Below, piece after piece: positions 8,990-20,643 of a DNA stretch of 64,000 nucleotides; the first letter of the stretch is position 1, and the number at the start of each line of letters is the position of its first letter. The notes beneath the pieces were generated by a model. That model had not been told where the DNA came from and did no database searches. It was given only the letters and a program-made list of their open reading frames with translations. Source of the stretch: Platanthera guangdongensis (taxonomy: Eukaryota; Streptophyta; Magnoliopsida; Asparagales; Orchidaceae); the NCBI GenBank assembly GCA_039583875.1, contig CM077151.1:112858609-112922608 (forward strand), read 5' to 3'. A program made the translations under genes and the position numbers.

Positions 8990-11085
8990 TGTAACACCGC
9001 CAAAAGGCGTAGGAGGTAACAGCTAAAACATCGATTTGAGCTCGATGAAAGCGTCGAGTAGAGCTCGACGAGAATGTCAAGCAGAGATCGATGAGAACGT
9101 GGAGCAAAGCACGATGAAAATGGCTCTATCAGGTGTTATGACCCATTCGACGAACTTAAGCCCATTCGATGAACTCACTCTCGTTCGACGAATTACATTC
9201 AACGAACTTGACTCCGTTCGACGAATTGTTAAAATATATCTCGAGCGGTGACTCATGTCAGATGGATGGTGTGTGGCCAATGAGCTGTGGTTGACTCTTT
9301 CAGCTCAAACTCAAGCCATTGCGTGTTTTTGATTAGTTTATCGTGTGGTTGGGGTGAAACTCGAGGCCACATAAGCAGAGGTATGGGATTGAGGAAGTCA
9401 TTATTTCCTTTTCTCTCTCTCTATTTCTTGCTTCCCAGTTTTGGAGTAGAGAACTCTCGGCTATTTCTAGGGTTTGGGTGGAACTTGAAGTTTGCAGGAG
9501 AAGATCTTGTGGTTGGAATCAAGAGCTGAAGCTAGAATCGTGAAAGGGAAAGTGAGGTGATCATTTCCATCCACGTAGAAAAGCTTTGCCATGGCTCCGA
9601 AGAAAATTCCAAGGGTAACGATCTTCCTCCTTGGACATGTGAAGTCCTTATTTTGGCATATGCCTGGAATCCCCCACCAAAAGGTGGAGTGTCAAGGGAT
9701 TTTCGTTCGGTTGATTCATGAAATCCCCAGTCAGTCTTACATATAGATCTGAAAATATATAGTACGGAATATGCATGCTGTGTTAAGCCCATCTGGGCAG
9801 GTTGGTCTGGATTGGTGATGGTTTATTTTGTGCACCGGAGAAGACGCCGCTTATAAACGAGTATTTTGTGAAGTCGGTGGGTTGTGCCTGTGAAGTGGAG
9901 TAACAAGAAGTACTGGAGTGGAGTTCCAGGGAAAATACCATCAAAATGCATGTACTATATGCTATGAAAGTACAGTGTTTCTGGCACTGCAGGTGGCTGT
10001 AGGGTTTTCTGGATAGTTGGTCCAGATATGGTTGGGGCTGGTAAAAGAAGGGTGTTCTGTCGCTAACGCTAGGAGATAGTGGTTGTCGCTGGATATAGCT
10101 CTCAGTTAACTTGTGATTGTGAAAGACAGTCCTTGGAGGACAGTGTGCCTATTGTGAGCTATGCGCTATTAAAGGCTTGTGAGCCGAACAGACAAGGGGA
10201 AGCTGACCCGCGTCAGTCTAGACATTGAAATGGTAATTTGAGCAACGGGCAAGGGCTAAACTGTATCCCCGTTAAGGTTTACTAACTTGAGTGCCTAAGT
10301 TATTGGCTTCGTTAGGATCACATAATGAGAGTCTTTGGTTGTTCGCCATCAAAACTAAAGTGTCTGGCCATGATCTGTGGAGCATGAATGCTCAATGTTT
10401 ATTGTTCGGTCTGGGACCTGAGAACGGTGGTGGGACCCTGGTTTTCCGGTACACCGATAATGTGCCCTGAGTGCACGGAGCATCGGGTCGTGCGGTCGAT
10501 GTTTGTGATATATTGAATTGTGCATGAGTGCACATTTTGTGATATATCTGCTTGTGAAAATACTATGTTTGGAGGGAAGGAATACCACTGCCCCGGGAAA
10601 GGGGTTGGGTCGTTATAAATTGGTCAGCAGAATGCTGACCGTTGCTTTGTTTACCACCGTTGCGGTGGATTGTCCCCATGTAGGTGCTGGAGAGCCAAGC
10701 GGGAAATTGTGGGCTTGCTGCTGTTATGCTGGCCCTCAATGGCCGAATGAAGAAAAGTTTATTTATTTTCATGTGTGGACGACCTGCTTGCCGATGTATA
10801 TAATCCACACTTGTGAAACATAACTGTAAGGCCTTAAGGCCAAACCTTTAGTGTATTTTATAGATTTTTGTGGGATATATAAAGGTGATTGTTTATATAG
10901 AGTGGACATTCATAGCCGATGAGTTCAGTTTTAACCCCTAATACTTCCGCTAGAATGCTCTGAGTTAGGATGTTTGTACTAATCTTTGATATTAACCTGT
11001 AACCCCGTCGCCTGTTCGTGGCATATAGTGTGGGGCCCCGGCCGGACCCTCTATTATATGTCATGTAATGGAGGGAGGTGTTACA
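8990..11085 (+). repeat. 5' LTR of host Tekay element
   Basis: 2096 bp, TGTAAC...GTTACA. The first 250 bp hold the TCGACGAA array; a CCAAT motif (near 9277) and pyrimidine-rich stretches follow. From about 10600 it matches, on the opposite strand, the R-U5 part of the nested Tekay LTR: GGTCAGCAGAATGCTGACCG (10622-10641), CCGTTGCTTTG, TAAGGCCTTAAGGCC and the terminal GGACCCTCTATT region. No gene inside. Confidence 0.9.
9015..9240. repeat. TCGACGAA palindrome array in Tekay U3 (5' copy)
   Basis: About ten variants of GAGCTCGACGAA or TTCGACGAA occur in 225 bp, for example near 9064, 9157, 9184 and 9216, some decayed to TCGATGAA. The core is self-complementary (TTCG/CGAA). The same core fills the sirevirus LTRs at 36178-36870 and 47020-47710. 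Confidence 0.85.
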
Positions 11086-11089
11086 ATTT

Positions 11090-11100
11090 TGGTATCAGCC
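11090..11100 (+). promoter_or_regulatory. Primer-binding site, initiator tRNA-Met
   Basis: TGGTATCAG starts five bases after the LTR end, complementary to the 3' end of plant initiator tRNA-Met; the next bases (CC) depart from the usual AGC. The position and the TTT before it fit Tekay elements. Confidence 0.85.
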
Positions 11101-11400
11101 TATCTTGGTCTTCCTCCTTCGAATTTGTGTTCAAATTCTTTTGAGGGGTGGCAAGCACATGTACGTGTGACCGGTTATAACACAAATGAACTCACGAATG
11201 TCCACTAAGGAATGCAAATACACCTGTTTGAGGAACCTGCACATTCCTACAATGTTATTGTTGCTTTTGCAAAGTCGCTAAAGTGTGTCTTTTACACGTA
11301 TAGGTGACTCGAATTGGTGCGGGGAAGTTTGCGCCCCAGCATTCTGAAGAGAGTGTGGCACTAGCTGAGGTGCCTACACCTCCTCCATTTGCGGAGACAG

Positions 11401-11754
11401 TACGCTTAGTTACTGAGGCATTGTTTGCAATGATCCAGTCATAACCTACTGGGCTGTCAAAGCTGCAGTGATACCAGGACAGGTTGGTGTGAGGCCCATA
11501 CCTATTACGGCTGTTGTAGATCCACGAGCAGCGGAATGGCAACTGATGTAGTTTATGAGCTTCAATCCTCGTATGTTCACAGGGGCAGGAACCCTGACGC
11601 AGGTAGAGGATTGGCTTGCGTGCGTCAAGAGGATTTTGATGGCTATAAGAACTAAGGAGGAAGAGCATGTCACCTTAGCCACTTTCCTGTTAGAAGGAGA
11701 GGCTCGGCTTTGGTGGGACGAAATGGAGCTGCACCACTTAGCGGGCAGACAACT
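11401..11754 (+). pseudogene. gag: Tekay gag, N-terminal part (split by insertion)
   Basis: Readable from about 11401 (TVRLVTEALFAMIQ) with stops, then openly at 11555-11754: FNPRMFTGAGTLTQVEDWLACVKRI and EARLWWDEMELHHLAGRQL. This matches residue by residue the gag of the nested element (FNPPVFSGMGTPSQAEDWLSR, ELHLLRGRQL). Coding stops at the insertion point 11754 and resumes at 20644. Any frame reading past 11754 is into LTR and not real. Confidence 0.85.
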
Positions 11755-13832
11755 TGTAACACCCCATACCCGTCGCATGGCATATAGCATTAGGTCCGGT
11801 CGGGCCCGACGCCATATACCACAGACAGACCGGAAGGTTACTCAATGGAAACCATCCAACTAATAATCAACGTCTTACATAGAGCACATTCTAGCGGAAG
11901 CAATTTAAAAGGTTGCAAAACAAAGAACCCAGCATAAGCATAAATGTCCACTACTCAAACCGACATGAATGAAGGTACAATACACAAGTACACGGCCTTA
12001 AGGCCTTACGATTTTTTTACTCAAAATACAGTGTTTTCCATACCACGGCACGCAGGCCGGTCACACATGAATAATACAAGTAAACACTCAAAATTAGGCC
12101 TTCGAGGGCCGGCTCAGCAACTTGGGCTTTTGCCCCCTATTTACTGCTCGGCTGCGCAGCACCTGCAAGCAACAATCCACTGTAATGGTGGCAAACAAAA
12201 GCAACGGTCAGCTATGCTGACAAATTATAACGATCCCGCCCCCAAACTCGGGGCGGCGATGCTCCTTTCCCTGCACTTTGTTAGCATAACCAAGCAGTAT
12301 AGTGTAAACACTTCATCACAGGCGTGGGCATGCACGAACACATACCCCGTGCTCTCAGCGCACATTCTTGGTGAACCGGTCAACGTCACGTAAATTTAAG
12401 GCATAGACATTTCGTTCTCACTACCGCCACTTGGACAGCCAATCTTGCGAACATTTTATCTTTCCGGCATTGGTCACGTCAATTTAAGCCATAGACCGCC
12501 TAACACCCTCCATCTATGCCAATGGCTCCTACCGAAAGACATAGAGCGGGTACGGTTCCGCCTAACCCGTTGCTCACATTGCAATGTCAATTTAAGCCAT
12601 ATGTGCGGGTCAAACTTTCCCAAGTCCCAAATCGATCACACACTTTACATAACCCAATTATGTACAAGTTGGCTCTCAGGCCACCATGTTTGGCAAAATC
12701 ACGCATCTGCCCAATTTTCCGGGTGCACCTTGGAGTTATTCCCCAAGGCTACCTGTTGCAATCTATCGCGTAGAAAACCCTAAAAACAACCATTCGCGCG
12801 GAGTCTTCTCCGGCCATTCATACAATGCAACATCACCGATCCAGACCAACTTGTCCAGGTAGGCTTCACACATCATGCCTATGTCTGATTCATATTACGG
12901 ACTCTACATGTACACAACGGGGATTATGCATGTCTACCCGAAGGAACGCCTCAAACTCACCGCAAACTCGCGAGAGCGGGTTTCCTATGCAAAAAAAGAG
13001 GACTTTACATATACTAGGATGACAATCATTACCCTAGAAGTTTTCTTGGTGTCATGGAAATCTATGCAGATGAAAAGTACCGCGTTGTCCTCGCCTCCGT
13101 AGATCCGAAGTCGGCTTGCGATTTGGAGCTCCGAAGCTCCGTCAGTGACCGGATCTAGCCTCCTTCTTCTTCCTTGCTATCCCCTCTCTCTAGAACTTTA
13201 GAAAGAGATTGAGTAAGAGAAATGAGGGCTTTGAAACCCTATTCCTGGGTATAACCCAGCAGGAATAACCCCCAGCCGTCGGATCCCAAAATAATGAAAT
13301 GGACGACCACGATCCGGACTTGAAATATAAAATCTGGGCCGAACACGGCCTGTGACATGCTCGTGTCCAGGGTCGTGTTCCCCATTTGCCATCGAAACCG
13401 ACGCGTCCCGAAAAGTACATGGGTAACCGACACGCCCATGTCATATAGTACACGGTCGTGTAGTGTGCCGTGTTACTCCATCGACACAGGACCAAAAATG
13501 CCTGAAAGGGACACAGGTACTCGACACGCCCGTGTCGCATTTTGACACGCCCGTGTCTACCCGACACGGCCCGTGTGTTACACTGTGTGTCGCCCCTGCC
13601 ATGGCCCGACTTCATCCTGTGAAGGATATGGCCTGGGAATGCCCGTGTCTCAGGTCGTGTTCACTGCTCGACGATCGTTAACTCCAAAATTCATCGACCT
13701 CTCGGCCAGATCGTCGACCCGAGCACGACACGCCCTGGGACACGCCCATGTCCCAGGCCGTGTAACCCCTACCAAGTTCCAAACTTGGTCCGAAACACTA
13801 CCCGTCGCTCTTTTAAGTTTCGGGGCATTACA
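11755..13832 (-). repeat. 3' LTR of nested Tekay element
   Basis: 2078 bp, plus-strand ends TGTAACACCCC and GGGGCATTACA. Read on the minus strand, U3 starts at 13832 with a palindrome array (13336-13762) and R-U5 runs to 11755. Contains no gene; the frames readable in it have no family motifs. Confidence 0.92.
13336..13762. repeat. GACACG/CGTGTC palindrome array, nested Tekay 3' LTR
   Basis: Repeated palindromes, for example GACACGCCCGTGTC at 13523-13536, and variants near 13350, 13431, 13543, 13639 and 13737. A TATA-like minus-strand stretch (TTTTATATTTC, 13322-13332) lies immediately downstream of the array in the direction of transcription. Confidence 0.85.
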
Positions 13833-13856
13833 ACTCTCTCCCTCTTAAAATAATTT
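13833..13856 (-). promoter_or_regulatory. Polypurine tract of nested Tekay element
   Basis: Directly inside the 3' LTR the minus strand reads AAATTATTTTAAGAGGGAGA and then GAGT, the usual PPT context of Tekay/Del elements, which primes plus-strand DNA. Confidence 0.8.
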
Positions 13857-14614
13857 CGTCCAGAAATTACAGAAAAGGGAAATTAATACAAAACTAAAAC
13901 GGTACCTGAGTGGAATAACTCCGGGTACTCCTCAAGCATTGTCTGCTCTCGCTCCCACGAGAGCTCCTACCGACCGCAGTTGTCCCAACGGACCTTGACC
14001 ATCCTGATCTCTTTGTTGCGTAGCCGCTTGACTTCAGAGTGCTCAATGCATATAGGCTTGACCTTCGTCATCAACACATTATCGACCGACACTTTGTCGA
14101 CTGCAATCACTTACGAAGGCTCTTGCAACGCCTTTCGCAGCACCGATATGTGGAATACATCGTCTAGACCACTTAGCTCCACTAATAGCCTCAATCGATA
14201 AGCTCCTTCGCTAATCCGCTACAGAACCTCAAACGGTCCAAGGTACCTCGGGCTTAGCTTCTTCAAACACCTCACCTGCGAGACACCCTTGAACGACTTG
14301 ATCTTCAAGTACACCCAGTCGCCGACAACGAACTCCACATTCCTATGCCTGGCATTATAGTACTTAGCTTGGCGATCCTGAGCGATCAACAATCTCTCTC
14401 GAATCATTCGAACCAACGATGTTGCGTCTTCCACCTCTTGGCGCTTGTACAACTTTGACTCCCCCGTTTCCAACCAAGACAACGACGTGCGACATCTTCT
14501 ACCATAAAGGGCCTCGAAGGGCGCCATTTGTATGCTCGTCTGGTAGCTATTGTTGTAAGCGAATTCCACCAAATATAGATGATCTCCCACTACTTCCCAA
14601 AGTCTAAGACACAC
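13857..14614 (-). pseudogene. pol: Nested Tekay pol: integrase C-terminus and chromodomain-like tail
   Basis: 14614-14219 encodes the integrase C-terminal part: EFAYNNSYQTSIQMAPFEALYGRRCR, then GDWVYLKIKSFKGV and LSPRYLGPFEVL. The minus strand continues with YRLRL, DDVFHISVLRKAL and, near 13970-13890, VRWDNCGR, a stop, ELSWEREQTM and EEYPELF, the end block of Tekay chromodomain-type tails. There are stops in the tail (for example after KALQEPS and after NCGR) and a frame change at about 14600 from the upstream integrase. Such tails are thought to steer integration to heterochromatin. Confidence 0.82.
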
Positions 14615-15357
14615 ATGCGATGCATGTATTCCATTGACCTATTGACCCTCTGGGTCTGCCCATCCGTCTGCGGATGAAAGGTTGTGCTGAAACTCAGCTT
14701 TGTTCCCAACATCTGCTGCACCAGCCTCCAGTCATTGGACGTGAACCGCCCATCTCGGTCACTCACGATGCTGCGGGACACAACGTGAAGCCGTACTATG
14801 TTATCCACATATAACTTTTCCAATTTATCCACAGAATCATCCTTCCTATGCTGAATGAAGTGCGACAACTTCGTTAAACGATCCACGATCACCCAGATGG
14901 CGTCGTTTCCCTTCTGCGACCTTAGCAACCCGTGCACAAAGTCCATAGTAATGTCGTCGAACTTCCACTCCAAAATAGGCAAGGACTTCAAGAATCCTCC
15001 CTGCTTTTGGCATTCTGCCTTTACCAAAGCGCATGTTTGATACTTAGCCATGTAGAGTGCCACATCCTTCTTAAGTCCTGGCCACCAGAACAATTTCTTC
15101 ACATCGCGGTCCATCTTTGTGCTCCCCGGGTGAATCGAGTACTTGGTATGATGCGCCTCGTACAACAATTCCACCCGCAAATTGCCCACATTTGGGACGC
15201 ACAGACGACCGTCTTTCCATAGCAAACCAACCACAACAACAAATTGGGAATTTGACCCATCCAAAGCCTCAACCATGATTTGCTTCATGCGGCCATCCAA
15301 ATCAAAAGCCTGCCGAATCCGATCAGCCAGGTCACACTGAACTTCCGTCCAGTTCAA
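14590..15357 (-). pseudogene. pol: Nested Tekay pol: integrase, active site changed
   Basis: About 255 residues: a zinc-binding region (EAHHTKYSIHPGSTKM, LFWWPGLKKDVALYMAKYQTC) and the catalytic core (ITMDFVHGL, VIVDRLTK, SDRDGRFTS, FHPQTDGQTQRVN). Two key changes are visible by comparison with the host element in this window: the first zinc Cys is Tyr (15040-15042, KYQTC versus KCRTC), and the Glu of the D,D-35-E triad is Gln (14650-14652, GQTQ versus GQTE). The upstream RNase H frame ends at 15384 in another frame, so this is not joined to it. Confidence 0.87.
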
Positions 15358-15383
15358 TAGCGCTTCAGCACTTGACTGCTTGT

Positions 15384-17300
15384 TTATGCAGAAATCTCCA
15401 ACGCCTCCAACTCCCGAACCAACCGCTCGTCATGGACCGACAGCCAATTGGCTTGAGCTGGGGCCCTGTGGCTCAACGCGTGCATAACCGCATTGCCTTT
15501 CCCAGGCACATAGTGAATTTTGAACGTGTAGTCCCCCGGGAACTCCATCCATCTCCTTTGTCGCATGTTTAGATTTTTCTGTTCCAACAAATATTTCAGA
15601 CTCTTGTGGTCAGTATAGATGTCGACCTTCACCCCGTACAAGTAGTGCCTCCATAGCTTCAAGGCAATAATCACGGTCGCTAACTCCAAGTCATGGACCG
15701 GATAATTCATCTCGTGTACTTTCAGCTGTCGCGAGCCATAAGGTATCACACTACCATGCTGCAGTAGGACACAACCCAGTCCACTGCCCGAAGCATCGCT
15801 GTGGATCTCAAAACCTTCGATCCCACTCGACGAACTCAGCACAGGCGCTGTGGTCAACCGACTCTTCAACTCCTCAAAAGCTCGTGCGCACCCCAGCGTC
15901 CAAACAAACTTCTGATCTTTCCTCGTCAGAGTCGTGAGAGGTAACGCTATCCATGAGAAGTTCTCCACGAAGCGCCTGTAATAGCCGGCAAGCCCCAGAA
16001 AACTCCGGACTTCCGCTACCATAGATAGCACAGGCCACTCTCGTATCGCAACAATCTTCGCTGGATCCACTGTAATTCCCTCTCCACTAACTATGTGACC
16101 AAGGAATGCTAATGAGGACAACCAAAACTCGCATTTGGAGAACTTGGCGTACAATTGATTCCTCCTCAGCATCTCCAACACAAAATACAGATTCTTAAAG
16201 TGATCCTCCCCACACTGCGAGTACACCAATATGTCGTCGATGAAGATGATCATAAAGTGGTCTAAGTACTCCCTGAAAGTCCTGTTCATCAGATCCATGA
16301 ACACTGATGGCGCATTCGTCAGCCCAAACAGCATGATCGTAAACTCGTAATGCACGTATCTCATACTAAAAGCTGTCTTGGGGATATCACTCTCTCTTAT
16401 CCTCAGCTGATAATACCCGGACTTGAGATCCAACTTTGAGTACACCGTCGAACCTACTAACTGATCGAATAGATAATCTATCCTCGGGATCGGGTACTTG
16501 TTCTTCTCTGTTAGCTTGTTCAACTCCCGATAATCGATACAAAGTCTCAAGCTTCCATCCTTCTTCTTAACAAAAAGGACCGGTGCGCTCCAAGGCGGCG
16601 AGCTTGGATGCACATACCCCTGCTCCAACAACTCTTTAAGTTGAACCTTCAGCTCCGCCATTACCTTAGATGCTAGCTGATACGGTGACCGTGACATAGG
16701 TTTCGCACCTGGCACTAGCTCGATGGTGAAATCAATATCCCATTGAGGTGGGGATCCAGGAAGATCGTCAGGGAACACATCAGGGTACTCGGATACCACT
16801 GAAATACTGTCCAACATAGGCTTAGGCTTTGCAACCTCCACTAGTGTGAAGAACAACTCTGCTCCATCACGAACCACCTTCACCACCTGAAGAGCAGACA
16901 TCAAGGTCTTGCTCGACCCTTTCAAGCCCGTAAAAGTCGTCTCACGACCTGTTCCCAGTTTGACTTCCTTGAGACCGCAATCAATATAAGCTTGCTGCTC
17001 CGAGAGCCAGTCCATGCCAAATATCACGTCGAACTCCACCAGCGGTAGTAACGATGCTTGCAAATCGAACTCTTGACCCCCAATACGAATCTTTACGCCA
17101 CAAATTCTATCCGCGCGCATCGAACACCAATTCAGCAGCAACACATCGAGTTTGTCCTTCGCCATCGAGGAAGGTACTCTGATGCGCGATATGAATCATT
17201 TGGACAAAAAGGAGTGTGATTCTCCCTTATCAAAGAGTGCTCTCGCCGAATTCTCACAAATCAAAACAAATCCTATACAAGCAGTTGTAATGTAACACGT
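15384..17300 (-). pseudogene. pol: Nested Tekay pol: protease, RT and RNase H
   Basis: The protease active-site region (17231 downward) reads ALFDKGESHSFLSK, then a stop at 17196-17198, then [14 protein letters not shown]. The DTG of retropepsins is DKG here, so the catalytic motif is lost. After the stop an open frame of 593 codons runs to 15384: [12 protein letters not shown] ([45 protein letters not shown], the FIDD box at 16233-16244), RNase H ([39 protein letters not shown]) and the RNase H end ([16 protein letters not shown]; the host copy has VADDLS, so the catalytic-type Asp is missing). RT itself looks intact. Confidence 0.88.
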
Positions 17301-17503
17301 GCATAACAAGTATTTAAAAATTAACTTGCTATAAATTAAATCGTACCTGTCATCACATCCGCTTGCTTAATGGCCTCCTGCTGGCCAAGATTGTAGACTC
17401 TAGGTTGAGCCGGAGCATAATGGGACACGGTTGATTCCACAACCTTGCGCTTCTCTTCATATGTTGCTCCCGGCTTCCTCTCGGACTTGTGACGTCCGCT
17501 CTA

Positions 17504-18493
17504 TCAGTCACGGGCAAAGTGTCTCGGGTTCCCATAATTGTAGCATGCGCCCGGGGTTGGTCCCGTAGTCGCCCCAGAAGAACCAGATGAGGGGGCTGGA
17601 CCCGAGGTCCTAGCTTTCTTGTAGAACTTACGATAACCAGACTTCGAAGTAGTTGGTACTTTAAATTGTGTCTTCTTATCACCAGAGCTTTTCTTTACTT
17701 GCACATTCTTCAAGTCCTTCTCCAAATACCGGGCCGTGTTGACCAGGGTCAAGAAGTCCTGCGTCATAGGCTCCGAGAGCAGTAGCCTCAAGTCATCTCT
17801 CAGACCTTCATCGAAATGGTTCATCTTGTGCTCCTCATCCGCGAATGTGGAGCTAGCGTACCGACCCAATCGTGTAAACTCGTGGAGATACTCATCCATG
17901 CTACTCTCTCCTTGCACCAACCTCTGGAACTCATTCTCCAACCCAATCTTCTGAACCGAAGGGAGGTACCTAGATAAGAACAATCTTGAAAACTCCTCCA
18001 TCGAGACGTCCGTAAGTTGCCTTCCCCTCAAGAGATGCAGCTCCAAACCCTCCCACCATAGCATAGCGTCTCCATCCAACAGGAACGTAGCTATAATGGT
18101 CATCTGCCACTCCTCCAACTCCGTAGCTGTCAATACTCTCTTCACTCGGGAGAGCCAATCTTCAGCTTGGGATGGGGTTCCCATCCCCGAGAACACTGGA
18201 GGATTAAATCCCATAACATGTTTGAGCTGTCTTTCAGTTGCTCTCCTCGACACCAAAGGATTCACGACTACCTGCTCTACTCTTCTCGGTTCATCCCTTT
18301 GAAGTGGTACCTGCTCCATCGTAGGACTGGGCTGCTGCATTTGCCCTGAAGGCTGTGCATTGATCATGGCAAATACTGCTCCGGCAATCAATCGTATGGT
18401 TTCAGCCAAGGGAGGTGTTGCAGGAGCATCATTTGGTGCACTACTAGCCTCAGAAATCGGGCGTTCTAACGGCACTGCACCACTTCTGGTCAC
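17504..18493 (-). pseudogene. gag: Nested Tekay gag with degenerate zinc knuckle
   Basis: Start at 18493 (MTRSGAVPLERP), 329 residues. Gag domain: MGFNPPVFSGMGTPSQAEDW, FLLDGDAMLWWEGLELHLL, FSRLFLSRYLPSVQ, LENEFQRLVQGESSMDEYLH, FTRLGRYA. A basic linker and a CCHC knuckle follow near 17545-17504, which reads CYNYGNPRHFARD and then a stop. Compared with CYTCGKVGHLVCDC in the host element, the second Cys is Tyr and the last Cys codon is a stop, so RNA binding by the knuckle should be lost. The gap to the protease (17300-17503) holds the Pro/Arg-rich gag end in broken frames. Confidence 0.87.
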
Positions 18494-18533
18494 CTATAAT
18501 TGTACAAAACACCGTTAAACAACCAAACAAAAT

Positions 18534-20638
18534 TGCAAACAGCTCATATCTGTCACATGGAATATAGCAGTAGGTCCGACCGGGGCCCGACGTCATAAAC
18601 CATAGATAGACCAGAAGGTTACTAAATGGAAACCATCCAACTAAGAATCAACATCCTACACAGAGTACATTCTAGAGGAAGCAATTTAAAAAGTTGCAAA
18701 ACAAAGAGCCCAGCATAAGCATAAATGTCCACTACTCAAACCAATAGGAATGAAGGTACAATACACAAGTACACGACCTTAAGGCCTTACAATAGTTTTA
18801 CTCAAAATATAGTGTTTTCCATACCACGGCACGCAGGCCGGTCACACATGAATAATACAAGTAAACACTCAAAATTAGGCCTTCGAGGTCTAGCTCAGCA
18901 ACTTGGGCTTTTGCCCACTATTTACCACTCGGCTCCAAAGCACATGCAACCAAATATCCACCGTAACGTTGGTAAACAAAAGTAACGGTCAGCTATGCTA
19001 ACCAAATTATAACGATCTCTCCCCCAAACTCGGGGCGGCGATCTTCCTTTCCCTGCACTTTGTTAGCATAACCAAGCAGTATAGTGTAAACACTTCATCG
19101 CAGGCGTGGGCACGCACGGCCACACAACCCGTGCTCTCAGGGCACATTCTTGGTGAATCGACCAACGTCACATCAATTTAAGTAATAGACATTTCGGTCT
19201 CACCACCACCACTTGTACAGCCAATCTTGCGAGCATTTTGTCTTTCCGGCATTGGTCACGTCAATTTAAGCCATAGACCGCCTAAGATCCTCCATCTATG
19301 CCAACGGCTCCTACCAAATGACATAGAGCAGGTACAGTTCCGCCTAACCCGTTGCTCACATCGCAACGTCAATTTAAGCCATATGCGCAGGTCAAGCTTT
19401 CCTGAGTCCCAAATTTATCACACACTTTACATAACCCAGTTATGTACAAGTTGGCTCCCATGCCACCATGTTTGGCAGAATCACGCATCTGTCCAGTTTT
19501 ACGGGTGCACCTTAGAGTTAGTCCCCAAGGCTCCCTGTTGCAATCTACTGCGTAGAAAACCCGAAAACAACCATTCGCGCGGAGTCTTCTCCGGCCATTC
19601 ATGCAATGCAACATCACTGATCCAGACCAACTTGTCCGGGTAGGCTTCACACCTCATACCTATGTCCGATTCTCGATTACGGACTCTACATGTACACAAT
19701 GTAGACTATTCATGTCTACCCGAAGGAACGCCTCAAACTCACCGCAAACTCGCGAGAGCGGGATTCCTATGCAAAGGAAAAGAGGACGTCACATGTCCTA
19801 CGATGAGAATCGTTACCATAGCATTTTTCCTTGACACCATGGAAATCTATGCGGATGAAAAGAACCGTGTTGTCCTCGCCTCCGTAGATTCGAAGTCGGC
19901 TTGCGATTTGGACCTTTGAAGCTCCACCGGTGACCGGAACTAGCCTACTTCATCTTCCTTGCTCTCCCCTCTTTCTAGAACTTTAGAAAGAGGTTGAGTA
20001 AGATAAATGAGGGCTTTGAAACCCTATTACCAGGTATAACCCACCAGGAACAACCCCTAGCCGTCGAATCCCAAAATAAGGAAACGTACGCCCATGATCC
20101 GGACTTGAAATCCAAAATCTGGGTCGAACACGGCCTGTGACACACCCGTATACAGGGTCGTGTTCCCCATTCGCCGTCGAAACCGACACGTCCCTAAAAG
20201 TACGCGGGTACACGACACGCCCGTATCAAACTTGACACGCTCGTGTCATACAGTACACGGCCATGTAGTGTGTCGTGTTACTCCATCGACACAGGACCAA
20301 AAATGCCCGAAAGGTACAAGGGTACTCGACACGCCCATATCGCATTTTGACATGCCCGTGTCTACCCGACATGGCCCGTGTGCTACACCGTGTGTCTCCC
20401 TCACCACGGCCTGGCTTTATCCCGTGAAGGTCACGGCCTAGGACACGCCCGTGTCTCAGGCCGTGTTCTCTGCTCGACGATCGTCGACTCCAAAATTCGT
20501 CGACCTCTCGGCCAGATCGTCGACCCGAGCACGACACACCCTGGGACACGCCCGTATCCCAGGCCTTGTAACCCCTACCAAGTTCCAAACTTGGTACGAA
20601 ATGCTACCCGTCCCTCTTTTGAGTTTCTGGGCATTACA
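18534..20638 (-). repeat. 5' LTR of nested Tekay element
   Basis: Collinear with 11755-13832. Its inner end is poorly preserved: TGCAAACAGCTCATAT...CACATGG against TGTAACACCCCATACC...GCATGG in the other copy, so 18534 is an alignment-based edge. It carries the same palindrome array at 20120-20565. No recognisable initiator tRNA-Met PBS lies next to it. Confidence 0.85.
20120..20565. repeat. GACACG/CGTGTC palindrome array, nested Tekay 5' LTR
   Basis: Same array as 13336-13762, with clear units near 20216, 20325, 20438 and 20546 and private substitutions (several CCCGTGTC changed to CCCGTATC or CCCATATC). Confidence 0.85.
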
Positions 20639-20643
20639 CAACT

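Larger units (their letters stand above)
11755..20638 (-). mobile_element. Tekay-type chromovirus retrotransposon (nested)
   Basis: LTRs at 11755-13832 and about 18534-20638, with identical CAACT at 11750-11754 and 20639-20643, prove insertion into the gag of the host Tekay element in the opposite orientation. Internal order from the right is gag, protease, RT, RNase H, integrase, chromodomain-like tail, PPT. RT is well preserved, but protease, integrase and the gag zinc knuckle have lost key residues and the frame is broken in several places. Confidence 0.92.

Noticed and set aside
10355..10823. Possible small host genes in the Tekay LTR
   Set aside because: The sequence is repeated in the other LTR with frame-breaking differences and aligns with the R-U5 of the nested element.
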